This document shows, piece by piece, positions 16,121 through 23,951 of a stretch of 64,000 nt of DNA (its first letter is position 1; each line of letters starts with the position of its first letter). The stretch comes from Streptomyces massasporeus (lineage in GTDB: Bacteria > Actinomycetota > Actinomycetes > Streptomycetales > Streptomycetaceae). Location: positions 1 through 64,000 of the forward strand of contig NZ_BMSE01000028.1 of assembly GCF_014648995.1 (NCBI RefSeq). Reading direction: 5' to 3'. The notes beneath the pieces were generated by a model that was given only the letters and a program-made list of their open reading frames with translations, was not told where the DNA came from and did not search any database. The translations under genes and the position numbers were made by a program.

Positions 16121-16810
16121 GTGGCAGTTCTGTCCGTATCCCGCCGCGCACGTGCCGTGCGCGTCCTCGCCGTCGTCTCCGCCTCGGCCGCGCTCGCGCT
16201 CGGTACCGCGGGCAACGCGCTCGCCTGCAACATCAGCGAGTTCTCCGCCGAGGCGAAGTGCGATGGCGACAAGGGCGTCATCACCGTCACCGACGTCGAC
16301 CCCGCCGGCATCCCGGCCACGGTCACCGTGTACCTGCAGAACAACGGCGCCGACGCGAAGAAGGTCGGCGAGCAGGTCGTCAAGGGCTCGCGTGAAGGCA
16401 CCACCATCACCTTCGCCGACGACTGGAAGGCGAACGCCGAGTACCGCATCCACGTCAAGGCCGCTTCGTACGTCGACGAGGACATCAAGCCGAACCTCGT
16501 CACCCCGGCCACGGCCTGCAAGAAGGAGGAGGAGCCCCCGGCTTCGACTCCCCCGGCGACGCCGACCCCGTCGGCATCCCCCTCCAAGCCGGCGGAGGAG
16601 ACCGGGACCCCCGCTCCGGAGCCGTCGGAGAGCCAGAGCACCTCGCCGGCGGGCAACGTGCCCGCCCCGGCCGGTGACTCCAACCTCGCCGAGACCGGTG
16701 CCAACTCCAACACCGGCCTGATCGCCGGCATCGCGGCGGCCCTGGTCGTCGTCGGTGGCGGCGCGGTGTTCTTCGGCATGCGCCGTCGCGGCGCCAACAG
16801 CGACAGCTGA
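16121..16810 (+). CDS. Secreted, sortase-anchored surface protein (LAETG motif)
   Basis: This 229-residue protein has an N-terminal signal peptide (basic start, hydrophobic core VLAVVSASAALALG, cleavage predicted after NALA-35). A beta-rich domain with two cysteines (about C36/C46 region and ATAC) spans to about residue 132. A Pro/Thr/Ser/Glu-rich wall-spanning stretch follows. The classic tail is LAETG at about 187-191, a hydrophobic segment (GLIAGIAAALVVVGGGAVFF) and MRRRG. LAxTG is the class E sortase signal in Streptomyces, so the protein is predicted to be covalently linked to peptidoglycan. GTG 16121 is preceded by AAAGGA. The strong promoter suggests high expression. Function of the exposed domain is unknown. 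Confidence 0.85.
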   Translation: MAVLSVSRRARAVRVLAVVSASAALALGTAGNALACNISEFSAEAKCDGDKGVITVTDVDPAGIPATVTVYLQNNGADAKKVGEQVVKGSREGTTITFADDWKANAEYRIHVKAASYVDEDIKPNLVTPATACKKEEEPPASTPPATPTPSASPSKPAEETGTPAPEPSESQSTSPAGNVPAPAGDSNLAETGANSNTGLIAGIAAALVVVGGGAVFFGMRRRGANSDS

Positions 16811-16829
16811 CACCCGCGCACACCGTGCC

Positions 16830-16860
16830 GTGGCCCGTCCCCCACCAGGGGGCGGGCCAC
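16830..16860. terminator. Terminator between surface protein gene and convergent gene
   Basis: GTGGCCCG and CGGGCCAC pair perfectly around an inner C-run/G-run stem (CCCCC with GGGGG, one wobble). It lies between converging genes and can serve both. Confidence 0.8.
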
Positions 16861-16868
16861 GTCCCGTC

Positions 16869-17669
16869 TCACCCGAACGTCGCCCGCTCCAGCCAGAACT
16901 CCAGCAGCTCCCGCTCGCCCAGCACCTCCAGCTCCGGCGCGTCCAGCGGCAGTCGGCGGTAGAACGCCAGCAGCACGGAGGTGAGCGGCCCGCGCAGGGC
17001 CACGGTCGCCTTCCGATGGCCCCGGCGCCAGGCGACCCCGTCCTCGGTGAGTTCGACGAGCCACTCGGCGTTCACCTCCGGCCCGGTGTCGGTGGCGTGG
17101 AGATGGATGCTGCGGCCGGGACCACGCAGTTCCCTCGCCGGGTCGTGCGGCACCGTCCGCTGCACGTACTCCACGATCTGCAGCCACTCGTCGACCGCGT
17201 CGGCGGCCACCTCGGGCGCGACCTCGTAGGGCAGCCCGGCCGCGAGCGTGGCGTCCGCGCGGTGCACGGTGATCTCGTGTGTCACCCGGCGGGCCCAGAA
17301 CCCGGTGTCGAGCACCCCCGCCCAGCCCCACACCTTCGTGTCCGGCCCGGCCTCCCGCAGGGCGGTGACGACCTGCTCGCCGCTCTCCGCCAGCCAGGCG
17401 TCCAGGACGGCGGCGTCCCCCCGCTCCTCGGGCCCGGCGAGCCCCGGCACCCGCTCCTCGGACACCTCCTCGCCGGCCCGGGTCCGCACGATGAACTCCA
17501 CCCAGCGCAGGGCACCGCCCATGTGCCGTACGAGGTCCTCCAGCGACCACTCCGGGCAGGTCGGCACGGTGCCGGACAGGTCGGCCCCGGAGGTCACCAC
17601 GGACCTCAACAGGCCGACCTGGTGGGCGATTTCGTCGCAGTAGCGGTCGTGTGCGAGTAACGGCGTCAT
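16869..17669 (-). CDS. Maleylpyruvate isomerase/DinB-like family protein (TIGR03083 type)
   Basis: This 266-residue protein has the actinobacterial mycothiol-dependent maleylpyruvate isomerase layout. An N-terminal DinB-like helix bundle contains VPTCPEWSLEDLVRHMGGAL with the conserved WxxxDLxxH motif, plus later HEITVHRADA, supplying metal-ligand histidines. A C-terminal SCP2-like part is rich in TGPEVNAEW and GHRKATVALRGPL. Members are putative mycothiol- or metal-dependent enzymes with mostly unknown substrates. The start ATG 17669 is the first in frame not overlapping the thiQ gene upstream (26-base gap). It may be co-transcribed with thiBPQ, though a thiamine role is not evident. Confidence 0.78.
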   Translation of the reverse strand: MTPLLAHDRYCDEIAHQVGLLRSVVTSGADLSGTVPTCPEWSLEDLVRHMGGALRWVEFIVRTRAGEEVSEERVPGLAGPEERGDAAVLDAWLAESGEQVVTALREAGPDTKVWGWAGVLDTGFWARRVTHEITVHRADATLAAGLPYEVAPEVAADAVDEWLQIVEYVQRTVPHDPARELRGPGRSIHLHATDTGPEVNAEWLVELTEDGVAWRRGHRKATVALRGPLTSVLLAFYRRLPLDAPELEVLGERELLEFWLERATFG

Positions 17670-17694
17670 GCCCCGCACCCTAGGCGGCGGACGA

Positions 17695-18714
17695 TCAGGC
17701 GAGCACCACGATTTCGGCCGCGTCGAACTCCACGCCGACCTCGTCCCCGGTCTCCGGCGCGTCCCGCAGCGCGCACGCCGCCTCCAGGCGCGGGGCGTCC
17801 GGGGGCTGGAGGTGCACGGTGACATGGGTGCCCCGGAAGGTGCGCGCGGCCACGGTGCAGCGCAGGCCCACGTCGGCGGGCACCAGGCGCACCCCGGCGG
17901 GCCGCACCAGCAGGGTCCGGGTGCCCTGCGGGGCGTCCTCCGGCACCGGCACCTTGCCCCACGGCGTGTCCGCGGCCTCGGTCCCCACCGTCGCCTCGAC
18001 CACGTTCTCGAAGCCGAGGAAGCGGGCGACGAACGCGTCGGCGGGCCGCTGCCACACCTCGAGGGGCGTACCGGACTGGGCGATCCGCCCGTCCCGCATC
18101 ACCACGACCCGGTCGGCCAGCGCGAAGGCCTCCCCCTGGTCGTGTGTCACGGCGAGCACGGTCGTGCCCAACCGGCCGAACAGTTCCTTCAGTTCGACGA
18201 CCAGCCGCTCCCGCAGCGACCGGTCGAGCTGCCCGAGCGGTTCGTCCAGCATCAGCAGCCGGGGGCTCGGCGCGAGGGCCCGGGCCAGCGCCACCCGCTG
18301 CTGCTCCCCGCCCGACAGCGCGGCGACGGCCCGGCGGCGCGCGCCCGGGAGCCCCACGAGGTCGAGCAACTCCTGCACTCGCTCGGCCTGTCGCCGCTTC
18401 GGTTCGCCGTGCATCCGCAACCCGAAGGCCACGTTGCCGCCCACGTCCCGCTGTGGGAACAGCTGGTGGTCCTGGAACATCAGCCCGACTCCGCGCCGGT
18501 GCGCCGGCAGACCGGCCTGGTCGTGCCCGTCGAGCATCACCCGCCCGGAGTCCAGGGGTTGCAGCCCGGCCACCGCCCGCAGCAGGGTCGACTTGCCGCT
18601 GCCGCTGGGTCCCAGCACGCACACGATCTCGTGCTGGGCGACCTCCAGATCGACGGCGTCCAGCACGGCCCGGCCGCCGAAACGGACCGTCGCCTCCCGC
18701 AGGGCCAGCAGCAT
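17695..18714 (-). CDS. thiQ: Thiamine ABC transporter, ATP-binding protein
   Basis: This 339-residue ATPase has Walker A GPSGSGKST, Q-loop VGLMFQDHQLFPQ, signature LSGGEQQRVALARALA, Walker B LLMLDEPLGQLD and switch histidine LAVTHDQGEAFA. A C-terminal TOBE-like domain of about 100 residues is present, as in the CUT1/iron/thiamine subgroup. It is the third gene of a thiBPQ-order operon; its ATG overlaps the permease stop (TGATG). The TPP riboswitch before thiB points to thiamine or a precursor as substrate; the protein alone would also fit iron(III) or spermidine importers. Confidence 0.85.
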   Translation of the reverse strand: MLLALREATVRFGGRAVLDAVDLEVAQHEIVCVLGPSGSGKSTLLRAVAGLQPLDSGRVMLDGHDQAGLPAHRRGVGLMFQDHQLFPQRDVGGNVAFGLRMHGEPKRRQAERVQELLDLVGLPGARRRAVAALSGGEQQRVALARALAPSPRLLMLDEPLGQLDRSLRERLVVELKELFGRLGTTVLAVTHDQGEAFALADRVVVMRDGRIAQSGTPLEVWQRPADAFVARFLGFENVVEATVGTEAADTPWGKVPVPEDAPQGTRTLLVRPAGVRLVPADVGLRCTVAARTFRGTHVTVHLQPPDAPRLEAACALRDAPETGDEVGVEFDAAEIVVLA

Positions 18715-20390
18715 CAGAACTCCCCCGTCCGGTCCGTGCGGAGCCTCTCCAGCACCAGCAGGGCCACGGCGCACACCACCATCAGAATCGTCGAAAGGGC
18801 CATCGCCTGGCCGTAGTTGAAGTCCCCGGGCCGCCCGAGCAGCCGGGCCACGGCCACCGGCAGCGTCGGTCGGTCGGGCCGTGCGATGAACACCGTCGCC
18901 CCGAACTCCCCGAGCGACACGGCGAAGGCGAACCCGGCGGCGATCAGCAGCGCCCGCCGCACCAGCGGCAGATCCACCTCCCGCCACACCCGCCAGGGTG
19001 AGGCCCCGAGCACCGAGGCCGCCTCCCGCAGCCGCACGTCCACCGCCCGCAGCACGGGCAGCATGGTCCGTACGACGAACGGCACACCCACCAGCGCCTG
19101 CGCGAGCGGCACGAGAATCCACGAGGACCGCAGATCCAGCGGCGGCTCGTCGAGGGAGATCAGGAACCCGAAGCCGACGGTCACCGCGGACACCCCGAGC
19201 GGCAGCATCAGCAGCGCGTCGAAGCCGCGCACGAACCGCCCGGCGTCCCGGCGCGTGAGCGCGATGGCGGCGAGCCCGCCGATCAGCACGGCGATGAGCG
19301 TGGCGGCGACGGCGTACGACAGGGAGTTGCCGATCGCCTCGATCGGCGGGACCAGGAACACTCCCCCGTCCTCACTGGTCAGCGCCCGGTAGTAGCCGAA
19401 GCCCGGCGCGTCCAGGGACCGCTGCACCAACACGGCCAGCGGCAGCACCAGCAGCACGGCGACGGTGACGAGCACCCCGCCCAGCAGCGCCCACTGCCCC
19501 GCTCCGCGCGGCCGGCGCGCGGTCACGGACGCGTCCACCAGCCGCAGCGCGGTCTCCCGCCGCCGCACCGTCCAGGCGTGCACGGCGAGGATCGCGCCCA
19601 CCGCGGCGAACTGGATCAGCGTCAGCACGGCCGCGGTCGACAGGTCGAAGATCTCCGAGGTCTGCCGGTAGATCTCCACCTCCAGGGTGGAGAAGGTGGG
19701 CCCGCCGAGGATCTGCACGACACCGAAGCTGGTGAAGGTGAACAGGAAGACCATCAGCGCGGCGGCGGCCACGGCCGGGGCGAGGGCGGGCAGGGTGACC
19801 TGCCGCCAGGCCTTCAGCTGGGACGCCCCGAGCATTCGCGCGGCCTCCTCCTGCCGCGGGTCGAGCTGCGCCCAGAGCCCGCCGACGGTCCGGACGACGA
19901 CCGCGTAGTTGAAGAAGACGTGCGCGAGCAGGATCGCCCACACCGTGGTGTCCAGGCGTACGCCCCACAGCTCGTCGAGCAGCCCGCCCCGGCCGACCAG
20001 CGCGAGGAACGCCGTACCGACGACGACCGTCGGCAGCACGAACGGGACGGTGACGACCGCCCGCAGGACCTGCTTGCCCGGGAAGTCGAAGCGCGCGAAG
20101 ACGTACGCGCCGGGGAGCGCGACGAGCAGCGTGAGCGCGGTGGAGACCAGCGCCTGCCAGGTGGTGAACCACAGGACGTGCCGGACGTCGGACTGGGCGA
20201 GCACCTCCCCGATCCGCGCGAGGTGCCAGGTCCCGTCGGTCTTCAGGCCGCGCGCGACGATCGCGGCGACGGGGTAGGCGAAGAAGACCGCGAAGAACGC
20301 GACGGGCGCGGCCAGCAGGCCGAACCGCGCCGCCGCGCCCCGCCGCCGGGCGGCTACTTCAGTACGAGTGAGGTCCACGACTTGACCCAC
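18714..20390 (-). CDS. thiP: Thiamine ABC transporter, fused two-domain permease
   Basis: This protein of about 558 residues contains two repeats of the binding-protein-dependent permease fold, each with its EAA loop: EEAARMLGASQLKAWRQVTL and REAASVLGASPWRVWREVDL. About 12 hydrophobic segments are seen. The fused arrangement is typical of ThiP and of FbpB-type iron permeases. The start GTG 20390 overlaps the 3-prime end of the binding-protein gene by 37 bases; GTG 20378 is an alternative. Riboswitch control upstream favours thiamine. Confidence 0.88.
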   Translation of the reverse strand: MGQVVDLTRTEVAARRRGAAARFGLLAAPVAFFAVFFAYPVAAIVARGLKTDGTWHLARIGEVLAQSDVRHVLWFTTWQALVSTALTLLVALPGAYVFARFDFPGKQVLRAVVTVPFVLPTVVVGTAFLALVGRGGLLDELWGVRLDTTVWAILLAHVFFNYAVVVRTVGGLWAQLDPRQEEAARMLGASQLKAWRQVTLPALAPAVAAAALMVFLFTFTSFGVVQILGGPTFSTLEVEIYRQTSEIFDLSTAAVLTLIQFAAVGAILAVHAWTVRRRETALRLVDASVTARRPRGAGQWALLGGVLVTVAVLLVLPLAVLVQRSLDAPGFGYYRALTSEDGGVFLVPPIEAIGNSLSYAVAATLIAVLIGGLAAIALTRRDAGRFVRGFDALLMLPLGVSAVTVGFGFLISLDEPPLDLRSSWILVPLAQALVGVPFVVRTMLPVLRAVDVRLREAASVLGASPWRVWREVDLPLVRRALLIAAGFAFAVSLGEFGATVFIARPDRPTLPVAVARLLGRPGDFNYGQAMALSTILMVVCAVALLVLERLRTDRTGEF

Positions 20391-21439
20391 TGGTCACGGT
20401 GGTCGGCGATCTTCGCCGGGTCCATGGTCTCCGGGTCCTTCGCCTGCGGCCCGTACTTCACGAACTCCGGCGGCACCTGGGCGCCCTCGGTCACCGGGTA
20501 CACGAACATGTTGAGCGGCATGTCCTCCTGGAACCTCTTGCTGATGAGGAAGTCGAGGAGGGCCTTGCCGCCCTTGGTGTTCTTGGCGTTGCCGAGCAGC
20601 CCCGCGTACTCGACCTGCCGGAAGCAGGTGCCCTCGGCGACGCCGGTCGGTGCCGTGCTCGGCTTCGGGTCGGCGAAGACGACCTCGGCGGGCGGCGAGG
20701 AGGCGTACGACACGACGAGCGGCCGGTCGCCCTTGGCCTTCTTGCCGCCGGCCGAGCCGGAGAACTCCTCGTTGTAGGCCTGCTCCCAGCCGTCGACGAC
20801 CTTCACGCCGTTGGCCTTGAGCTTCTTCCAGTAGCCCTCCCAGCCGGTGTCGCCGTACTGGGCGGCGGTGCCGAGCAGGAAGCCGAGGCCGGGTGAGGAG
20901 GCGGAGGCGTTCTCGGTCACCAGCAGGTTCTTGTACTGGGGCTCGACCAGGTCGTCGAAGCCCTTCGGCGGCTCCAGCTCGTGGTCGGCGAAGTACTTCC
21001 TGTCGTAGTTGACGCAGATGTCGCCGGTGTCGATGGGCGTGACCCGGTGCTTGTCCTGGTCGACGCGGTACTCGGCCTTGATCGTGCCGGAGCCCTTCGG
21101 CTCGTACGACTGGAACAGTCCATTGTCGAGCGCCCGCGAGAGCAGCGTGTTGTCGACGCCGAAGAAGACGTCGCCCTGCGGGTTGTCCTTGGTCAGGATG
21201 GCCTTGTTCACGGCCTGCCCGGCGTCGCCGTCCTTCAGGACGTCGACCTTGTAGCCCGACTGCTTCTCGAAGGCCGCGAGGACGTCCTTGGACACGGCCC
21301 ACGAGTCGTGGCTGACGAGCGTCACGGTCTTGGAGTCGCCGGACCCCTGACCACCGTCGGACGATCCGCACGCGGCGAGCGTGCCGACCATGCCGAGCCC
21401 GACGACGACAGCCGTCAGCCGCTTTACGTTGATGCTCAC
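20354..21439 (-). CDS. thiB: Thiamine-binding lipoprotein of ABC transporter
   Basis: This 361-residue substrate-binding protein starts at GTG 21439 behind a strong GGAGGAAT ribosome site. It has a lipoprotein signal (LTAVVVGLGMVGTLAACGSS, lipobox LAAC near residue 24) and the TbpA/ThiB-type sequence VTLVSHDSWAVSKDVLAAFE, DVFFGVDNTLLSRALDNGLF, TPIDTGDICVNYDRKYF and SYASSPPAEV. These match the HMP/thiamine-binding subgroup. It is anchored outside the membrane and delivers thiamine to ThiPQ. Its mRNA leader holds a TPP riboswitch and attenuator hairpin. Confidence 0.9.
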   Translation of the reverse strand: MSINVKRLTAVVVGLGMVGTLAACGSSDGGQGSGDSKTVTLVSHDSWAVSKDVLAAFEKQSGYKVDVLKDGDAGQAVNKAILTKDNPQGDVFFGVDNTLLSRALDNGLFQSYEPKGSGTIKAEYRVDQDKHRVTPIDTGDICVNYDRKYFADHELEPPKGFDDLVEPQYKNLLVTENASASSPGLGFLLGTAAQYGDTGWEGYWKKLKANGVKVVDGWEQAYNEEFSGSAGGKKAKGDRPLVVSYASSPPAEVVFADPKPSTAPTGVAEGTCFRQVEYAGLLGNAKNTKGGKALLDFLISKRFQEDMPLNMFVYPVTEGAQVPPEFVKYGPQAKDPETMDPAKIADHRDQWVKSWTSLVLK

Positions 21440-21473
21440 TGGATTCCTCCTGGAGTGACCAGGAGAAGACGCG

Positions 21474-21508
21474 GCCCTGCCCGGGACTTCCGTGGTCCCG
21501 GGCAGGGC
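21474..21508 (-). terminator. Attenuator hairpin between TPP riboswitch and thiB
   Basis: A perfect 14-bp inverted repeat (GCCCTGCCCGGGAC and complement) with a seven-base loop lies after the riboswitch and before the thiB ribosome site. It is the likely expression platform: TPP-bound RNA would favour this terminator. Confidence 0.8.
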
Positions 21509-21529
21509 GCAACAGCTCGAGTGGTGACC

Positions 21530-21616
21530 GATCTCCCTACCCAGAATGACCTGGGCCAGGTTCGGAGGGTCTGCGGCCGTGTGCCGCACTCTCAGCGCTG
21601 TGGCGCTCCCCTGTCG
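21530..21616 (-). ncRNA. TPP riboswitch (THI element)
   Basis: Read on the minus strand, the conserved THI-box blocks occur in order: GGGGAGC at the 5-prime side, GCTGAGAGTGC, ACCCTCCGAACCTGG and a closing GGGTAGGGAGATCGG. The CTGAGA and GAACCTG blocks are the TPP-binding core. It lies about 90 bases upstream of the thiB start and should repress thiBPQ when thiamine pyrophosphate is abundant. Confidence 0.93.
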
Positions 21617-21676
21617 GAATATGCAGGTGTGGATGGTGCAGGTGTCGCATATGCAGATGTGCTTACGACAGTCAGA

Positions 21677-22783
21677 CTACCGTTCGGTGGCCGCGAGCTG
21701 ACCGCACGCCCCGTCGATCTCCTGACCACGGGTGTCCCGGATCGTCACCGGCACACCATGGGCGGCGATGGCCTCCACGAACGCCTTCTCGTCCTCGGGC
21801 CGGGAGGCGGTCCACTTCGACCCGGGCGTCGGGTTCAGCGGGATGAGGTTGACGTGCACGGGCCTGCCCTTGAGCATCCGGCCGAGCCGGTCACCACGCC
21901 AGGCCTGGTCGTTGATGTCCCGGATCAGCGCGTACTCGATGGACAGCCGCCGCCCGGACTTCGCGCTGTACTCGAAGCCGGCGTCCAGCACCTCGCGGAC
22001 CTTCCAGCGCGTGTTCACCGGCACGAGGGTGTCGCGCAGCTCGTCGTCGGGCGCGTGCAGCGAGATCGCGAGGCGGCACTTGAAGCCCTCGTCGGAGAAC
22101 CGGTGGATGGCCGGGACGAGCCCGACCGTCGAGACGGTGATGCCGCGCTGCGAAAGGCCCACCCCGTCGGGCTCGGGGTCGGTGAGCCGCCGGATGGCAC
22201 CGGCGACCCGGTTGTAGTTGGCGAGCGGCTCGCCCATCCCCATGAAGACGATGTTGCTGAGCCGCGCCGGGCCTCCGGGCACTTCCCCATCCCGCAACGC
22301 CCGCATGCCGTCCACGATCTGGTGCACGATCTCCGCGGTGGACAGATTCCGGTCGAGACCGGCCTGCCCGGTCGCACAGAACGGGCAGTTCATGCCGCAT
22401 CCCGCCTGCGAGCTGATGCACATGGTCACCCGGTCCGGGTAGCGCATCAGCACGGACTCGACGAGCGTCCCGTCGAACAGCCGCCACAGCGTCTTGCGCG
22501 TGGTGCCCTGGTCGGTCGACAGATGCCGCACGACGGTCATCAGCTCGGGCAGCAACGCCTCCCGCAGCTTCCCCCGGGCACCGGCCGGAATGTCCGTCCA
22601 CTGCTCCGGATCATGCGCATACCGCGCGAAGTAGTGCTGCGAGAGCTGCTTGGCACGAAACGGCTTCTCCCCGACAGCGGCTACGGCCTCCTTGCGCTCG
22701 GCAGGAGTGAGATCGGCAAGATGCCGCGGCGGCTTCTTGGCTCCGCGGGGGGCTACGAAAGTGAGTTCTCCGGGCTTAGGCAT
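21677..22783 (-). CDS. rlmN: 23S rRNA (adenine2503-C2)-methyltransferase, dual-specificity RlmN
   Basis: This 368-residue radical-SAM enzyme has the cluster motif CGMNCPFC (C129, C133, C136), GMGEPLANYNRV (SAM-binding), and the C-terminal DTRGQEIDGACGQLA segment carrying the catalytic cysteine. It methylates A2503 of 23S rRNA and A37 of some tRNAs by a two-cysteine mechanism. Length is normal. ATG 22783 begins the typical MPKPGELTF start of actinobacterial homologues. It lies upstream of the thiamine operon on the same strand; the riboswitch leader starts about 60 bases after its stop, so the two are probably separately controlled. Confidence 0.95.
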   Translation of the reverse strand: MPKPGELTFVAPRGAKKPPRHLADLTPAERKEAVAAVGEKPFRAKQLSQHYFARYAHDPEQWTDIPAGARGKLREALLPELMTVVRHLSTDQGTTRKTLWRLFDGTLVESVLMRYPDRVTMCISSQAGCGMNCPFCATGQAGLDRNLSTAEIVHQIVDGMRALRDGEVPGGPARLSNIVFMGMGEPLANYNRVAGAIRRLTDPEPDGVGLSQRGITVSTVGLVPAIHRFSDEGFKCRLAISLHAPDDELRDTLVPVNTRWKVREVLDAGFEYSAKSGRRLSIEYALIRDINDQAWRGDRLGRMLKGRPVHVNLIPLNPTPGSKWTASRPEDEKAFVEAIAAHGVPVTIRDTRGQEIDGACGQLAATER

Positions 22784-22909
22784 GGCCGTACCAGTGTCGC
22801 AGATCCAATCGGGTGACTCGGGGCGGCCGCTCGCGACGACTGCCGGGACGGGTGATGACGCGCCCGCCTGCAAGGATGACGCGACCATCACACGAAATGA
22901 GGGGTGAGC

Positions 22910-23116
22910 ATGCTCGTGCTCATGCTGTCGGTCGTCGTCCTGCTCGTCATCGGCGGCTGTGTCTGCGTGTTCTGGGCAGCGCGGGGCGACGCCCCGCGCT
23001 GGGCACGGGGTGTGGCCAAGGCGACGCTGCTCGGGAGCGAGCTGGCCCGCAGCTCGAACCGGAACTCCCGCTCGCAGAACGGCGGGGACGACTCGTCGTC
23101 CGGGGGAACCGACTGA
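22910..23116 (+). CDS. Small single-span membrane protein, function unknown
   Basis: This 68-residue protein starts at ATG 22910 with GAGGGG five bases upstream (GTG 22904 also in frame). An N-terminal hydrophobic helix (LVLMLSVVVLLVIGGCVCVF) is followed by WAARGDAPRWARGVAKATLL and a Ser/Asn/Asp-rich hydrophilic tail, suggesting N-out/C-in or an uncleaved anchor. Codon use is typical of a real gene (strong third-position GC). It diverges from rlmN. I do not recognise a family. Confidence 0.6.
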   Translation: MLVLMLSVVVLLVIGGCVCVFWAARGDAPRWARGVAKATLLGSELARSSNRNSRSQNGGDDSSSGGTD

Positions 23117-23191
23117 CATGACCTGTTCGACGGCCGCGCCCCAGTCGGCGGAACCGGGTGTTCCCGCCGTAGCGCCGGGCACGCGCGAGGG

Positions 23192-23347
23192 ATGACCTCT
23201 CTCTACGCGGCACCGGTGCAGCTCGCAGAGAAGTGGGAAGGCCCCCCGTGGTTCAAGTGGGCCTTCCTGGGCGTATGGGCGCTCTGCGGGGTGTTCGTGC
23301 TGTTCAAGCTGCGGCAGAACGGCTGGAAGTTCCCCCGGCGGCGGTGA
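23192..23347 (+). CDS. Very small membrane protein (51 aa), function unknown
   Basis: The reading frame from ATG 23192 to TGA 23345 encodes MTSLYAAPVQLAEKWEGPPW, a hydrophobic helix FKWAFLGVWALCGVFVLFKL and a basic C-terminus ending KFPRRR. GAGGG lies immediately upstream of the ATG. The single helix with positive C-terminus predicts N-out, C-in topology. It follows another small membrane protein in the same direction by 75 bases. No family recognised; coding potential is supported by third-position GC and by sensible topology. Confidence 0.5.
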   Translation: MTSLYAAPVQLAEKWEGPPWFKWAFLGVWALCGVFVLFKLRQNGWKFPRRR

Positions 23348-23383
23348 GGGAAGCGGCCTGCGCCGTCGGGGGAGCGTGACGTC

Positions 23384-23833
23384 CTACTCGCCCGTGTGCT
23401 CCAGCCGGTCCTTGAGGAGCTGCTCGTTGCGCGGGAGTTCCTTGCGGACCTGGGGGCGCACGACGAGCGGGACCAGGACCTTGCCCATGCCGTGGCCCTC
23501 GAAGTCGATGTCGATCGTGACATGGGAGCGGCGGCCCTCGTCATAGGGCTCGACCTCGCCGTGCACCTGGGCTCGCACGGGGCCGTCGACGCCGCGCATG
23601 CCCCAGCTGTGCGGCGGGTCGTACTCGGTGACCTCCATGGTCATCGGCATGACGCGGCGGCCGACGTGCCGGGTCACCCTGACCTTCGAGCCGATGCCTA
23701 CGGGCCCCTCGTCGAGACGCTCCGCTGACACCGCGCTCAGCTGCCACTCCGGCATGTGGCCGGCGTCCATGACGTACTGGTAGACCTCCTCGGGACGGCG
23801 GTCGACGTCGATGCTCTCTCGGATGATGGCCAT
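23384..23833 (-). CDS. SRPBCC (START-like) family protein
   Basis: This 149-residue protein has the polyketide cyclase/dehydrase START-like pattern: IRESIDVDRRPEEVYQYVMD, then the central EVTEYDPPHSWGMRGVDGPV and VTIDIDFEGHGMGKVLVPLV. The ATG 23833 is preceded by GGAGG. Such proteins bind lipids or aromatic compounds in a helix-grip cavity; many actinobacterial members act in stress or lipid handling, but no specific role can be assigned. It is a single-gene unit convergent with the small membrane proteins. Confidence 0.8.
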   Translation of the reverse strand: MAIIRESIDVDRRPEEVYQYVMDAGHMPEWQLSAVSAERLDEGPVGIGSKVRVTRHVGRRVMPMTMEVTEYDPPHSWGMRGVDGPVRAQVHGEVEPYDEGRRSHVTIDIDFEGHGMGKVLVPLVVRPQVRKELPRNEQLLKDRLEHTGE

Positions 23834-23900
23834 GATGGCCTCCTTTGGGAGGTACACCTGAATCGTCCCACTTCGGCCCCTCGGGGTCTCCCCCAGACGT

Positions 23901-23936
23901 CGGAGAGCCCCCGCCCGATCGGGCGGGGGCTCTCCG
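23901..23936. terminator. Perfect palindromic terminator between cdsA and SRPBCC gene
   Basis: A 36-base perfect palindrome built on GGAGAGCCCCCGCCCGAT and its complement lies 14 bases after the cdsA stop on the minus strand. It is the terminator of the pyrH-frr-cdsA unit. Confidence 0.88.
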
Positions 23937-23951
23937 GCAAGGCCGGTCGGA

